Made by a program: the position numbers and the translations under genes. From Inia geoffrensis (lineage: Eukaryota; Chordata; Mammalia; Artiodactyla; Iniidae): 64,000 bases of DNA. The stretch is from NCBI GenBank assembly GCA_036417435.1, contig CM070913.1:17080680-17144679 (forward strand), in the 5' to 3' direction. Below the pieces are notes generated by a model. That model was given only the letters and a program-made list of their open reading frames with translations. It was not told where the DNA came from and did not search any database. Below, piece by piece: positions 45,388 through 56,189 of the stretch. Each line of letters starts with the position of its first letter. Position 1 is the first letter of the stretch.

Positions 45388-45745
45388 CTTAGTCATCTTG
45401 GGCTGCCATAACAAAATACCATAGACTGGGTGGCGTAAACAAGAAACAATTATTTCTCACAGTTCTGGAGGCAGGGAAGTTCAAGGTCAAGGGTTGGGCA
45501 GGTTCCAGTCACTGGTGAGAGATCTCTTCCTGGTTTGCTGGTGTCTGCTTTCTCACTATGTCCTCACTTGGTGGAGAAAGGGCTCTGGCCTCTTCCTCTT
45601 AAAAGGGACTGATCCCATCATAAGGGCTACACCATTATGACCTCATCTAAACCTAATTACCTTCCAAAGGCCCCATCTTCAAACACCATCATATTGGGGG
45701 TTAGAGCTTCAGTCTCGGGGAGACACAAACATTCAGACGATCATT
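45388..45745 (-). mobile_element. MLT1-type LTR inserted in L1M
   Basis: A reversed LTR: cttagtcatcttgggctgcc, ataacaaaataccatagact, cacagttctggaggcaggga, ctatgtcctcacttggtgga, cttccaaaggccccatcttc and acacaaacattcagac. L1M sequence lies on both sides, so the LTR inserted into an existing L1. Confidence 0.88.
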
Positions 45746-45764
45746 CTTTTCCGTGTTCAAATGT

Positions 45765-46185
45765 TGCCAAGTTTGGTCAGTGCAGTTTGAGCACCTTCAG
45801 GCTGACTTCTGTGGCCTCTGACATGTCCCCATCATTCTCACCTGATGGCACTATAGGACGATCCAGGCTCACTTTGTATTTTCCCTGCCCCGACCTGGAA
45901 TCAGCCACTTCCCAAGGATTTCAGGTTCTTTTTAGTGAGAAATAGTATTTAGAAACCAAGATCTAGGAATGAAGAATGTTCATTGTTACCGGACTATCAT
46001 TGTTTCTAAACTTTTTCAGTGGACAAAACTTAGAAATACATATCTATTATTTTAAATCATGATTATATTTTGATGGTTCCAATTTAAATTCAACACAACT
46101 AATTCCCTCTTACCTTCCCTGATTTCAGTATTTTTTTACCTCCCTTTTCCCACAGTGGGAAAACCCTGTTTCCTAAAAACATCAA
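45765..46185 (-). mobile_element. Old L1M fragment, part 2
   Basis: Continuation of the reversed L1M: gccaagtttggtcagtgcag, ctgacatgtccccatcattc, acctggaatcagccacttcc, gtatttagaaaccaagatct and ctttttcagtggacaaaact. Confidence 0.75.
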
Positions 46186-46305
46186 TATAATTGCTTGTTA
46201 GTTCTAGCATGTGGTATATATTACAAAATAGTTTCAGAATTACTATGGCACTGGCACGAATACCAACCATAAACCAACTAAGTAAAGTTCAAGATTGCTT
46301 GGCAG

Positions 46306-46476
46306 GGACTTCCCCGGTCCAGTGGGTAAGACTTTGCGCTCCCAGTGCAGGGGGCCTGGGTTCGATCTCTGGTTGGGGAACTAGATCCCACGTGCCACAG
46401 TGAAGATCCCAAGTGCCACAACTAAGACCCCAGGGCAGCCAAAATAAATAAATAATAAATATTTTTTTTTTTAAAA
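46306..46476 (+). mobile_element. CHR-type SINE, divergent short variant
   Basis: A different subfamily: ggacttccccggtccagtgg, cagggggcctgggttcgatc, tctggttggggaactagatc and a tail of aaataaataaataat units. The perfect 14-bp duplication agattgcttggcag lies at 46,292-46,305 and 46,477-46,490. The B-box-like gggttcgatct is well preserved. Confidence 0.94.
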
Positions 46477-46518
46477 AGATTGCTTGGCAGATATCATTAT
46501 TATTAAAAAATGTATCCC

Positions 46519-46711
46519 TTGGGGCTTCCCTGGTGGCGCAGTGGTTGAGAGTCCGCCTGCCGATGCAGGGGATACGGGTTCGTGCCCCGGTCTGGGAAGA
46601 TCCCACATGCCGCGGAGCGGCTGGGTCCGTGAGCCATGGCCGCTGAGCCTGCGCGTCCGGAGCCTGTGCTCCGCAACGGGAGAGGCCACAACAGTGAGGG
46701 GCCCGCATACC

Positions 46712-46750
<39 letters not shown>
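46519..46750 (+). mobile_element. CHR SINE (short form), longest poly-A tail
   Basis: A complete CpG-rich copy ending in an uninterrupted run of about 37 A, the longest in the window. The perfect duplication aaaaaatgtatccc lies at 46,505-46,518 and 46,745-46,758. It lies only about 40 bp from the preceding SINE. The features point to a recent insertion. Confidence 0.96.
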
Positions 46751-46752
<2 letters not shown>

Positions 46753-46839
46753 TATCCCACTAAATGTGTACAGAGTGTTTATGCCCAGTAGTTATATGAA
46801 TGCAGTTATATTGTCCATCTGAGTTCAGTTCATTCAGTT

Positions 46840-47480
46840 CACTTGTTTCTGTTTATATTTAATTTTAGGGTTGATTTTTTTTTTTTTTTTCTACTTCTCT
46901 GATTTAATTATTTGGGGGGATATGTAAAATGTTCACAGGACTCAAAAGTCACAACTGTATAAAAGATGTACTGAGAGAGGCCGCACCTGCACATCCTTCC
47001 TCTCCGTTGCCACCCCTCCACTTACTGATGACCGTTTACATTGATTGGTTTATTCTTTTGAGCTTATTTTTGTAGAAATAAACAAATATATATTCTTACT
47101 CCCCTTCTTAATCTTTCACTTTGCTTCTTTTCACCTGACGGTATAACCTGGCTGTTATTCCAAAGCAGTTCATAGCTGTCTTTCTCATTCTTTTGTACGA
47201 CCACATGCTACTCATTGGGGGAATAGAAATCAATTAGTTTCGATGAATGGGAATTTAGATTATTTGTTCTCCAGCATATTGCTATTGCAAATAATGGTGA
47301 AATGAATTACCTGTTAATAACGTGTTATTTTGCATTTATGGAGGTGTATTTTCAGAGTGAATACTTAGAAATGGAATTACTGGGTAGAAGGTAGGATCAT
47401 AAGTAGCTTTATTAGATAATGCAGCATTCCCCTCCTGATTTGTTCTCTCGAGCAGCGTTCAAGAGTGCCTGTTTGGGGAT
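46840..47480 (-). mobile_element. Old L1M fragment
   Basis: Reversed L1M-type sequence: tatgtaaaatgttcacagga, atgggaatttagattatttg, ttctccagcatattgctatt, gcaaataatggtgaaatgaa, agaaatggaattactgggta and tcaagagtgcctg. Confidence 0.65.
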
Positions 47481-47519
47481 AGATTATTAGAGCCCTTTTT
47501 AGTTAGAATAAGGAATTAT

Positions 47520-47655
47520 CAGTGGCTCTCAACCCTCCGTTGACATCACAATCACCCAGGGAGCTTTTTGCAGATATTTACCTTGGAACCAAACCCCCCA
47601 GGCACTGATTTGCTCAGCCTCCAGTGGACTTTGACGCATAGATTCAAATTATTTT
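47520..47655 (+). repeat. MER5-like hAT-Charlie element
   Basis: agtggctctcaaccctccgt, tgacatcacaatcacccagg, gagctttttgcagatattta and gcactgatttgctcagcctc follow a MER5-type element. The right end is missing. Confidence 0.7.
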
Positions 47656-47859
47656 GTCGAAGTACTAGTTTAACATCTAAGTTTAGTTACCAACATAGTA
47701 ACTCTTTCCTTTAATGAACTTACTGTTCTGGGAAGAGGTAAATGAAAGCATACTGTTAAATGCATGAATCTAATCATGCTCATGATTTCTGAATTGCCTA
47801 CAAATACTGGTGACCATATATCCTTCATTTTTCAAAAATGACCTGGTTTCTATCAGTTT

Positions 47860-48350
47860 TCATTCATTCTACAAGCATTTATTGAGCACTTACTGAATGC
47901 CAGTCATTGCCTAGGTACTAAGGAAAGACTACAAGACAGACCAGATCCTGTCCTTAGGGTATTCATTCTGGTTGGAGGAGACAGCAGGTAAAGAGGATGC
48001 CACTGAACCCCTCGGTTGGCCAAATATGGGGTGTGTGTAGGTTTTTGCCCTTAAGGAACTCACTTTCCAATGAGGGAGACACAGTAAATAGAATATGATC
48101 ATTATAGAAAAGGGGTCCTTAGAGAACATACTAGTGGCATCTAACCCAGCTAGAGGGATGAGGGGAGCCTTCTTGGAGTTGGTGATGGACATTTGGACTG
48201 AATTTTTCCATGCTAAAAATGGGAGGGACAGCACCCCAAGCTAAGAGAATGATGTGCGTGCAAAGGCTTAGCCGTGAGAGAGGCACATTGATGTTAGAGA
48301 AGTGCAGGTGCCTCAAAGTGGCTAGAGTGTGGGCTTCGAGCCAGGGCATG
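47860..48350 (-). repeat. L2 fragment
   Basis: ttcattctacaagcatttat, tgagcacttactgaatgcca, ggagccttcttggagttggt, gtgcgtgcaaaggcttagcc and gtggctagagtgtgg follow about 490 bp of the reversed L2 3' half. Confidence 0.65.
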
Positions 48351-48384
48351 ACAAAAAAAAAGATTGGATAAGTAACCACAGGCC

Positions 48385-48432
48385 ACATCATCTGCTCCAG
48401 TGCCTGGTGCATAGTGGGTGTTAAATAAACCA
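48385..48432 (+). repeat. L2 or MIR 3' tail
   Basis: ccagtgcctggtgcatagtg and ggtgttaaataaac form the shared L2/MIR tail. Confidence 0.5.
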
Positions 48433-50285
48433 TTGGATGGTTGACCGCACAAATGATGACTTGCTGCTTTGTGGAATAGAGCAGTTATGCATTAGTGTTT
48501 TGCTAACTACATTCAAGATAAAAGGAGTTGGTGTTCCCAGTGTATTTGATATTTTATCTTGTGGATAAAGCTGATTTTTTTTTAAATGCAAAAGGCAATC
48601 GGATTATGAAAGTAGCCATAATTGGGAAGGGTCACCTGGATGATGTACTGCCCCATTCTGGATTGATGGACAGAAAGAAAAGCCTCTTCAAATTGTTTTC
48701 ACAATGTTCCTGTCTCTTTATCTGCTTATTCTAATTCAGCTTCAGAGATAGATAGCATTTTAAAAATGCATAGTCCTTTTGGCCCTGAGAGCCTTCGGAA
48801 TGTTTCCCATCAGCTAAAGCAAAACAAATGGACTAGACTAGCACTTGTGTTCAGTGATGTTAGCTGTAGAATGACTTCCTCAGGAAATGGTGTTGTGTGT
48901 GAGTCCAGTTCTGTGGTTTCATTGATATTCCAAATTAGACTGGAAAACGGAGGAATTGCGACAATTCAAGCAATCATTTGAAGGACAGGAGCTCTGGTGG
49001 AAGCTGGAATTGAATTTGCGGCTGTAGCAGTGGCTCACTGTGAATCACCTTAGATTTGAATTTCTTTAAGGCTTTGCTACTTCTTCCTTCCTTTAATGTA
49101 GGTTAAATTCGACCTTGTTTCATTTTAAGTTACTCAATATCTTGAGAGCATTAGAGAATTATTTTCCGAAATAGACCCGCTATCTCAACAAACCAATGTA
49201 ATCTGATTCCTGTGACCTACATCGGCTAATGGCTGATGAGACATCCGTTTTCATTTAAATCTGTATTTGTTGTTTTATTTCTACTATTATTATGTCTCTA
49301 TTAAAAGTGTCATAATACGCATAAAGCAAGGAAACAGCTATTTTCTCTGTTGGTAAGAGTCATTGAGTTTAGTAGAACCATAGAACCAGGAACAAGGAAG
49401 CTCGCTGCCATAGTATAACTGGCATAGAGATTTGAAATATGCTTTACCATTTCTTCTGCTGAAGTATCTTGAATTAAGCAGATATAGATTAACCGTGTTA
49501 TTAAAGGTACTCATAAGATAAGAACAGACTGACAAAAGCTCAGCAATGTGAGACATAGAAAATTACCATTTGGTGATTGAAAACACATGCTTGATAACAG
49601 GCATGACCTAATACAGGTGGGCCATATAGAGGTGGCTTCTAAAATCCTATCAGTTTTATTTGCTGGCCTCACTCTATTTTAATTTGTTTTCTATCAATAC
49701 TTTAAAAAATGAATGCTTGTTAAATCAGACTGTTTTAAACTCAAAGATAGAGTTTGGGTAATTTAGAAAATATTAACTTCCTGTTTTTAGATACATTTTA
49801 TGACTATTCTAAGAAAGATGAGTTATTGAGAATTTTTTTCACAAACGAAATGAAAGCTGGAACTCAGTAAGTTATTGGTAGATTAAATAGACTTAGGTTA
49901 ACAGGATAGTACATGGCTATTTGGGAAATGTATTTGCCTTACTGAATTGGGATAGCAATTTTCACCAAATAAGACTTATCAATTACTTTATTTAATTGAA
50001 CTGCTAGCTTTGGAAAATAAGTATTCTGTACTATAAAGATACATATTTTTATGTTTTAAGTAGTTTTAGTTAGGTAATATGTCTATACATGTGTACTTAA
50101 AAAAAATTAAATATCCACATATTGTGAATAACAATACCAACTTATTCAAATCCAAAATACTTGAGGATGACTTTATTCCAACCAAAAAGAATATTGCAAA
50201 AGGCGTTGGTAGAGATTATTCTTAAGTGTTGGTCATTACTGATTAATTCAGATATTCTGACTATCAGTTGTTTAAAAATATGACT
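48433..50285. other. Unique AT-rich sequence; 49,000-49,330 may be conserved
   Basis: About 1.85 kb free of recognised repeats. The block 49,000-49,330 has dense TAAT, TTAAAT and GATTCC-type words and a balanced, non-repetitive texture. Confidence 0.35.
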
Positions 50286-50300
50286 TAAATATTTTACTTC

Positions 50301-50627
50301 GGGATTCCCTGGTGACACAGTGGTTAAGAATCCGCCTGCCAATGCAGGGGACACGGGTTCGAGCCCTGGTCCGGGAAGATCCCACATGCCGCAGAGCGGC
50401 TAAGTCCGTGGGCCACAGCTACTGAGCGCGTGAGCCACAACTACTGAAGCCCGTGCACCTAGAGCCCGTGCTCCGCAACAAGAGAAGCCACCACAATGAG
50501 ATGCCTGCGTACCGCAACAAAGAGTAGCCCCCGCTCGCCGCAACTAGAGAAAGCCTGGGCACAGCAACGAAGACCCAACGCAGCCAAAAATAAATTAAAA
50601 TTAAAATTAAAAAATGTATTAAAAAAC
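50301..50627 (+). mobile_element. CHR SINE, long form
   Basis: A 327-bp copy with a 15-bp duplication taaatattttacttc (50,286-50,300 and 50,628-50,642). It shares its tRNA-like head and much of its body with the short form. It also has extra middle sequence (gagccacaactactgaagcc, acctagagcccgtgctcc) and a 3' segment (agtagcccccgctcgccgca, aacgaagacccaacgcagcc) that the short copies lack. The tail is (TTAAAA)n-like. Confidence 0.95.
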
Positions 50628-50642
50628 TAAATATTTTACTTC

Positions 50643-51924
50643 CCTTAAAATTGAATGTATTTGATGTGATGGAGATAAAATTGCAATAATTCTATAACAA
50701 AACCAGTTTAAGATGTAAGAATTGTCTGTCTCTGTTATTTTCAAAAAAAATGAATTGGATCTTATGTGACCTATATATAAAAATATACTAACAGATCATG
50801 ATACATATATATCCCCACACACACATGCTATATTTAGGATATGTATTAATATTCTGAAAAGGTTACATAATTTAAAAAATGGTTTTGGAAGTAAATTTTT
50901 CCCTTATTTGATGATGGGACCTTTAAGCTTTAATATTAAACAAGAAACCTTTTTTTTCTTTTAACAGAAGTCATTTACATGTAATGTTTTTAAATAAAAT
51001 GAATTTTTTTTTTTCTGACACAGAGCTTGTATTTTTACAGTGTTTTTTGCTTTGAGGGTACTTGGTGAGAGTAGGGGGAACACTGTATCCTAAATTGCTT
51101 AATTTTTTTCCTTGCAGCCACCTTAAATGCTTTGTGCACGGTCTTGGATATAAAGATTTGGATAATTCATAATAACCTCACATTTCAATTTGGGGCTCCT
51201 TGGAAAGTTGAATTATTTTAGTTGAGATAAAAAGAGAGTAAGTGTACACTTTAATAAAGGAGTGCGTGCCATGAACCATCTAAAGATGTGTCTGTTTACA
51301 GAGGAAGCAGGCGCTCCGATGAATAAGTAACCAAGGGAGAGGTGGTGAATCTAGCATTTCCCTGCGTTGGTTCTATCACAGCCTGGTGTTGATTGAGAAA
51401 GGAATTTACGAGGCAAGAAATGGCTGGGGGCCTAGAGACAGTCCTTATTTGACAATGTGATGATGTAATAATAATCACTCTGGCCCCGCACAACCCCTTA
51501 CAAGTATTTTACTGTAGTTTTTCAGAGATGCTAAGAATGGGAGGCTTAAACTGCTAAGGTTTAATCTCTAGAAACTTAAAACATTTGTGATTGCAATTTG
51601 TGATTAGTCCTTACTGATTAATTCAGACTTAAACATTTGTGATTCCTAGTTCTCTTCCCCCACCTTCATTTTTTCTAGAGGGCCTATTAATGAGAATACC
51701 TATTTCTTTGTTGTCTAATAATTGGCTAGATGAAATATAACTTCATATAAATAAAAGTATGCAGTAAAGCTAGTTTCCCAATAGTTGTCCAAGTTTCACA
51801 TGGAAGTCAGGACTTCAGCAGTTAGAAAATTTCAAGACGCAGAGAGTATTGGGTTATCTCTGTAACCTCCAGACCCCTCGCTGCTTTTCATCAGAGCCCC
51901 TCTCCTCAAGAATGCTACCTCCAT
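50643..51924. other. Unique AT-rich sequence, nothing recognised
   Basis: Short AT-rich microsatellite-like runs (near 50,770-50,830) and T runs only. No exon was recognised. Confidence 0.45.
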
Positions 51925-52140
51925 CTAGTGGTCTGAACCAGAGACTGGGGATCTTTCCCTCATTCCTCCCTTGGTCTCCCCTCTCTTTCTACTTCCATCC
52001 TATCTCCAAGTCCTCTTCATTTTCTCTTCCCTTTTCCTCCATCCTCATGGCCTTCATTCCAGCCTTGCCCATCCTTCCCTTTCAGCTGAACCCCTGCCAA
52101 TTCATCCCTACCCTGCTGCCAGGGGAGCTGTTAAAAATAA
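51925..52140 (+). repeat. L2 fragment, part 1
   Basis: gactggggatctttccctca, ttcctcccttggtctcccct and ctatctccaagtcctcttca follow forward L2 coding sequence. Confidence 0.5.
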
Positions 52141-52498
52141 TGCACAGTGGAATATTACTTAGCCATAAAAAGGGATAAATTCTGATAACCTGCTTTAACA
52201 TGGACAGACCTTGGCACACATGCATAGTGAAATAGGCCAGACCCCAAAGGACAAGTGTTATATGATTCCACTTACACGAGGTACCTAGATAGGTAGTTCC
52301 TTGGGACAAAATGCAGAATAGAGGCCACCAGGGGCTCCAGGTAGGGGATGGTGGGGAGTTACTGTTTAATGGCTCTAGAGTTTCTGTTTGGGACGATGAA
52401 CAAGTTCTGGAAATAGACAGTGGTGATGGTTCCACTACATTATGTATGTACTTAGTGCCACTGAATTGTATTCTTTAAAATGGTTCAAAATAATAATG
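52141..52498 (+). mobile_element. L1 3' fragment inserted in L2
   Basis: A 5'-truncated forward L1 3' end: tgcacagtggaatattactt, agccataaaaagggataaat, aaataggccagaccccaaag, tatatgattccacttacacg, cagtggtgatggttccacta and ttgtattctttaaaatggtt. L2-like sequence lies on both sides. Confidence 0.75.
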
Positions 52499-52504
52499 AT
52501 AATG

Positions 52505-52680
52505 TAGTTGTGATTGGGATGCCTCTCTCCTGTGAGGTCTTCACGAGCCCTATTACCTCCCAGATAAAATCCAGGCTCTGTGTAATGGGAAGGGAGGGGC
52601 CACTATTCCATTCCTTGGAATCTCACCTCTTTCTACAAAATAAGAACTCCCACTTCTGCCTTCTCCAGGGGGCCTCGGCC
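52505..52680 (+). repeat. L2 fragment, part 2
   Basis: tattacctcccagataaaat and ccaggctctgtgtaatggga resume the L2 reading direction after the L1 insertion. Confidence 0.45.
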
Positions 52681-53154
52681 TTCCTCTAAGCCCCTTGTTG
52701 AGAGTGGGAAGGAGGAGAAGACGGGGCCCTGCTTGGCCTGTGTTCCCCCTGCCCCACCCTTCTCCCTTCCTCCGCCTCTCCCCCCTGTCGCATCTCTCCC
52801 ACCTGTTCACCCTCCTTGGGGGCTTGTGTTGCTCGCTGCACCTGCTGCCACCTAGTGACCTGGCCTTTTCCAGCCTGCGGGGACAGCTGCTCTGATCATT
52901 AGGACCAGAAGGGGAAGGAGGAAGAAGTGCCTTTGGGCTTTGGGGCCTGGCTGTTTCCTCCAGTCTTGCTTGAGAGCCATGCGGCGGAGCTCATGTTTTA
53001 ACCCCCGCCTGCTTTGCCATCTGCTTCTCCGTTGAGCTCAGAGCCTGGGGGGAGGACTGTGCTTAATCGGTTGACTAGTTAGCACTGCTCCAACCCCACC
53101 ACCCTGCCTGGATCCCAGCCTTCTCCTTCCTGCCTCCTGAGATGGCGATTGTAC
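52681..53154. other. GC-richer unique sequence
   Basis: A locally GC-rich stretch with few CpGs, so not a CpG island. No exon was recognised. Confidence 0.4.
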
Positions 53155-53302
53155 CTGAAAGAGCCAGCTGGATGCCAGGCACTGTTCTAAGTGCTCTCTG
53201 TGTGTTAATGTATTTCAGTCCGAACAACCTATGAGGTAGGTGCTGTTATTATCACCTTTTGCAGAGATACCGGAGCCACTAGCTGGCGGCTCCAGGCTCT
53301 GG
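53155..53302 (-). repeat. MIR SINE
   Basis: tggatgccaggcactgttct, aagtgctctctgtgtgttaa and caacctatgaggtaggtgct follow a reversed MIR. Confidence 0.75.
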
Positions 53303-53334
53303 TCCCTGTTCCTAACCACCGCTCATTCTGTCAC

Positions 53335-53615
53335 ATCTAGAACTCTGTGCTTTTGCATATGCTGTGTCCTTATCTTGGAGTTAAAATGCCGTCTTTTTCT
53401 GAAAAAAATCTTTCCTGGCTTCCCCAGACAGATAGAGGTGCTCCTTTTTCCATTTCTACCGGATCCCCTGCCCACCCCCTGCATTAAGCCCAAATCACAC
53501 TTGTGCTGTAGTTATGTGAGCATGGTTGTCTTTGCAGTGATGGGCCCCATCTTTTTCTCTTTCGATCCTTCAAACCTAGAACAGTGCCTCTTAATATATA
53601 TTTGAATGAATGCAT
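53335..53615 (+). repeat. L2 3' end
   Basis: ctgtgcttttgcatatgctg, ttcctggcttccccagacag, acctagaacagtgcctctta and tatatatttgaatgaatgca give the forward L2 3' end. Confidence 0.65.
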
Positions 53616-53745
53616 TTGTAGTAGTATTTGCTACTCGAGGTGAAGTTGAATAAACACCTTATATACAAAAGTCATGGTCCTGGGACATCTGAAAGGAACC
53701 TCGGAGTATTGCTATTTTCCCCTAAGTCAAAGCCCACGGGTAGGG

Positions 53746-53955
53746 GTTTTTTTTCTTTTTTTTTGCTGTACGCGGGCCTCTCACTGTTGTGGCCTCACCC
53801 GTTGCGGAGCACAGGCTCCGGACGCGCAGGCTCAGCGGCCATGGTTCACGGGCCCAGCCGCTCCGCGGCATGTGGGATCCTCCCGGACCGGGGCACGAAC
53901 CCGTGTCCCCTGCATCGGCAGGCAGACTCTCAACCACTGCGCCACCAGGGAAGCC
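53746..53955 (-). mobile_element. CHR SINE (short form)
   Basis: A reversed copy with a T run broken by one C. The 13-bp duplication cccacgggtaggg lies at 53,733-53,745 and 53,956-53,968. CpG-rich words are largely intact. Confidence 0.95.
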
Positions 53956-53974
53956 CCCACGGGTAGGGTTTTAA

Positions 53975-54215
53975 ATACACAAACGAATTCAAAGATAGAG
54001 AGCAGAGCAGTGGCTGGGAGGGACAGGGGTCTGGGGTGGAGGTAGGAAGGATGGGCTGGATGAGGCGCAAAAGGGACCTTTGGTGGTGGAAATAGGTTGA
54101 TTGGCACAGCGGTTACACAGCTGCACACATTTGTCAAAACTCATTGAACTGTAGCCTTAAAAATGTGTGTATTTTATTATTGAAAAACTTTACCTCAAAG
54201 TTGACTTAAAAATAT
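53975..54215 (+). mobile_element. L1 3' fragment
   Basis: gagagcagagcagtggctgg, ttgattggcacagcggttac, tcattgaactgtagccttaa and atgtgtgtattttattattg follow a forward L1 3' end, truncated upstream. Confidence 0.65.
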
Positions 54216-54732
54216 AAGAAAGCAAGAGGAAAAATCTTTTGGATTTATTGTTTGGTTAGGAAAGATGAATTAATGATTGATGGCGTTTGGTTGCAGCACT
54301 GTTCAATATCTAATCTGGGAGGTTGTAGGTTTTTTCTTTTCTTCTTACCTTGCCTAAATGGAAAATCAACCCTCATTGAGTTACTGCAGCCGGAAGTAAG
54401 AAAAAGCAGAAGTAATGAGCAGATTGACAGCTGACCCCCATGGCGCTTAATTTTAGTACCAATGCCTTTAGGAATTCTTTGCAACTTCAGTTTGAGGCTT
54501 AACTCGTGCAATGAATCATCGATATTGAGGGTAGGTAGGGAGGTTGAAGCAATGAACACTCTGCTCAAAGAAAATAATCTCATGAATGCCTTTCGAATAG
54601 GCTTATTTGAAGTGATAGCTATAAAACCCACCAGGTTTTTAATGTGCCATCCTTTTTTCAAATGTTTAATATAGAATATTCTCCAGGTAACCTGAAGAAC
54701 TCTTAAGAAATAAGGAAATCCAGAAAAGAGGG
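54216..54732. other. Unique sequence, possible conserved non-coding DNA
   Basis: A minus-strand frame of 171 codons (54,245-54,760) spans this block and begins inside the adjacent L1 3' end. Its composition (many K, L, S and N) and lack of a motif suggest chance. The DNA itself is repeat-free and AT-rich with TTAATGATTGA-like words. Confidence 0.35.
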
Positions 54733-54830
54733 GATATATGTATACATATAGCTGATTCACTTTGCTGTACAGCAGGAACTAACACAACATTGTAAAGGAA
54801 CTATACTCCAATAAAAATTAATAAAAAAAG
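54733..54830 (+). mobile_element. 5'-truncated L1 3' end, young
   Basis: About 100 bp of the modern L1 3' terminus (agctgattcactttgctgta, ctaacacaacattgtaaagg, aactatactccaataaaaat) with an A-rich end. It corresponds to the 3' end of the L1 at 30,954. Confidence 0.85.
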
Positions 54831-55633
54831 AAATATATATATAATTTTTTTTTTTATGTGTGAAAGTAGATGAGTCTTAACAATTAGGTGGTTTTTAAAA
54901 AATTGAGCCAAGACTTTCCTGCCCTTCCAGCCTTAAGATGCCTCAAATGAATGAAGCTCTCATTGTAAATCGTCCACGTTCTTTGGCACTTTGAAGGAAT
55001 GCTCCACATGTTTGGGAAACGTACCCAATGTCGCTTCTTGGCAAAGGTGAACCATCAGAAGGTGCTTCTGTATAGGGCTGAGACTCACCCGCCAAATCTG
55101 AATGTGTTGAGCTACTGAATGACTATGCAGATGAACACAAGAATTGTATCCAAAATTCAGACCATCAGGAGGCATTATCATGGGTCTTTGTGACATTCCA
55201 TCAGGTGAAGGCTTGTCTTCAATCTGGTGCTGTCACAGTGACTTCTAGAATCATTGCTTATTTTGTTGAAGCAGTGGATCCATATTTTTAAGTGTGAAGA
55301 AAGTTTGGAACCCTATCTGTATGTTCTCACTAATGGTACTTGCTGTTGGTGAGACAAGAAATGTTTGTCATTGTTAATGTTCTTTGCTCAACTCTCTTTC
55401 CTCCTGTTGTCTGGGAATAGTCATTCAAAACGACAATGCATCTGTAAAGCTGATATTCCCTTAATGTCTTCCCAAATAACTATGAAAATATTTTGCATTC
55501 TGTAGTTTGACAGAAAACTCAGTTAAGATAACTCATGTTAGAGCAATAAGATGATTTGAGGATGGGTATCTCTGGAGTAATATACTGAATTTCTGGGATT
55601 AAGGACAGAGATGATGAGAAATGATGTAGGTCT
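54831..55633. other. Unique sequence, nothing recognised
   Basis: A 78-codon minus-strand frame at 54,960-55,196 shows no motif I recognise. No repeat was seen. Confidence 0.4.
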
Positions 55634-55861
55634 GAGGTCAGCAAATGATGTCCTATTGGCCAGATCCCATCTGTGGCCTGTTTCTGTAAAGGCAGTTTTA
55701 TTGGAACAGAGCCTCTGCTGCTCCTTGACATATGACCTGACTGCTTTCACACTTTGGTGGCAGAGTTGAGTATTTGCGGGAGAGCCTGCATGACCCGAAA
55801 AGCCTAAAAGCCTAAAAGATTTATCATCTGCCCCTTTACAGAGGAAGGCTGTGGGTCCCTG
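55634..55861 (-). repeat. Fossil DNA-transposon-like repeat, copy 2
   Basis: gaggtcagcaaatgatgtcc, ggcctgtttctgtaaaggca, gttttattggaacagagcct, ggtggcagagttgagtattt and catctgcccctttacagagg. The gtcagcaaa end is preserved. It is related to the copy at 39,215. Confidence 0.7.
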
Positions 55862-56189
55862 AAGTAGATGAAATATAATGGGAAAACATTAAAAAACAAA
55901 TTGCCTTAAGGTTTCAGTGGTTGGAATTTGTGGAATTTGTGGTTGGGTAAGAAATAGGAGTGGGGATGCACGTGTGTGGTTCATATTATGAAAATGCAAA
56001 TATTTACATAGGAAGTTTGTCAAGGGCCTTCAAAGGTTCTCTGTCCCCTGCACATGAAGAGCAGGGGCAAAGGGGACCCTCCACAGAGAGAGACCTCTGC
56101 TCCCCAGGGCACTTGCCTACTCGGACAGCCCCTCAGTCCTTAACTCACAATCTTGGCCCTCAAACATCCTCCCCAGTGATGATTTAATG
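55862..56189. other. Unique sequence, nothing recognised
   Basis: No element or exon was recognised. Confidence 0.4.

Noticed and set aside
52681..53154. Possible CpG island and promoter
   Set aside because: The stretch is GC-rich, but CpG dinucleotides are sparse and no exon or start-site motif was found.
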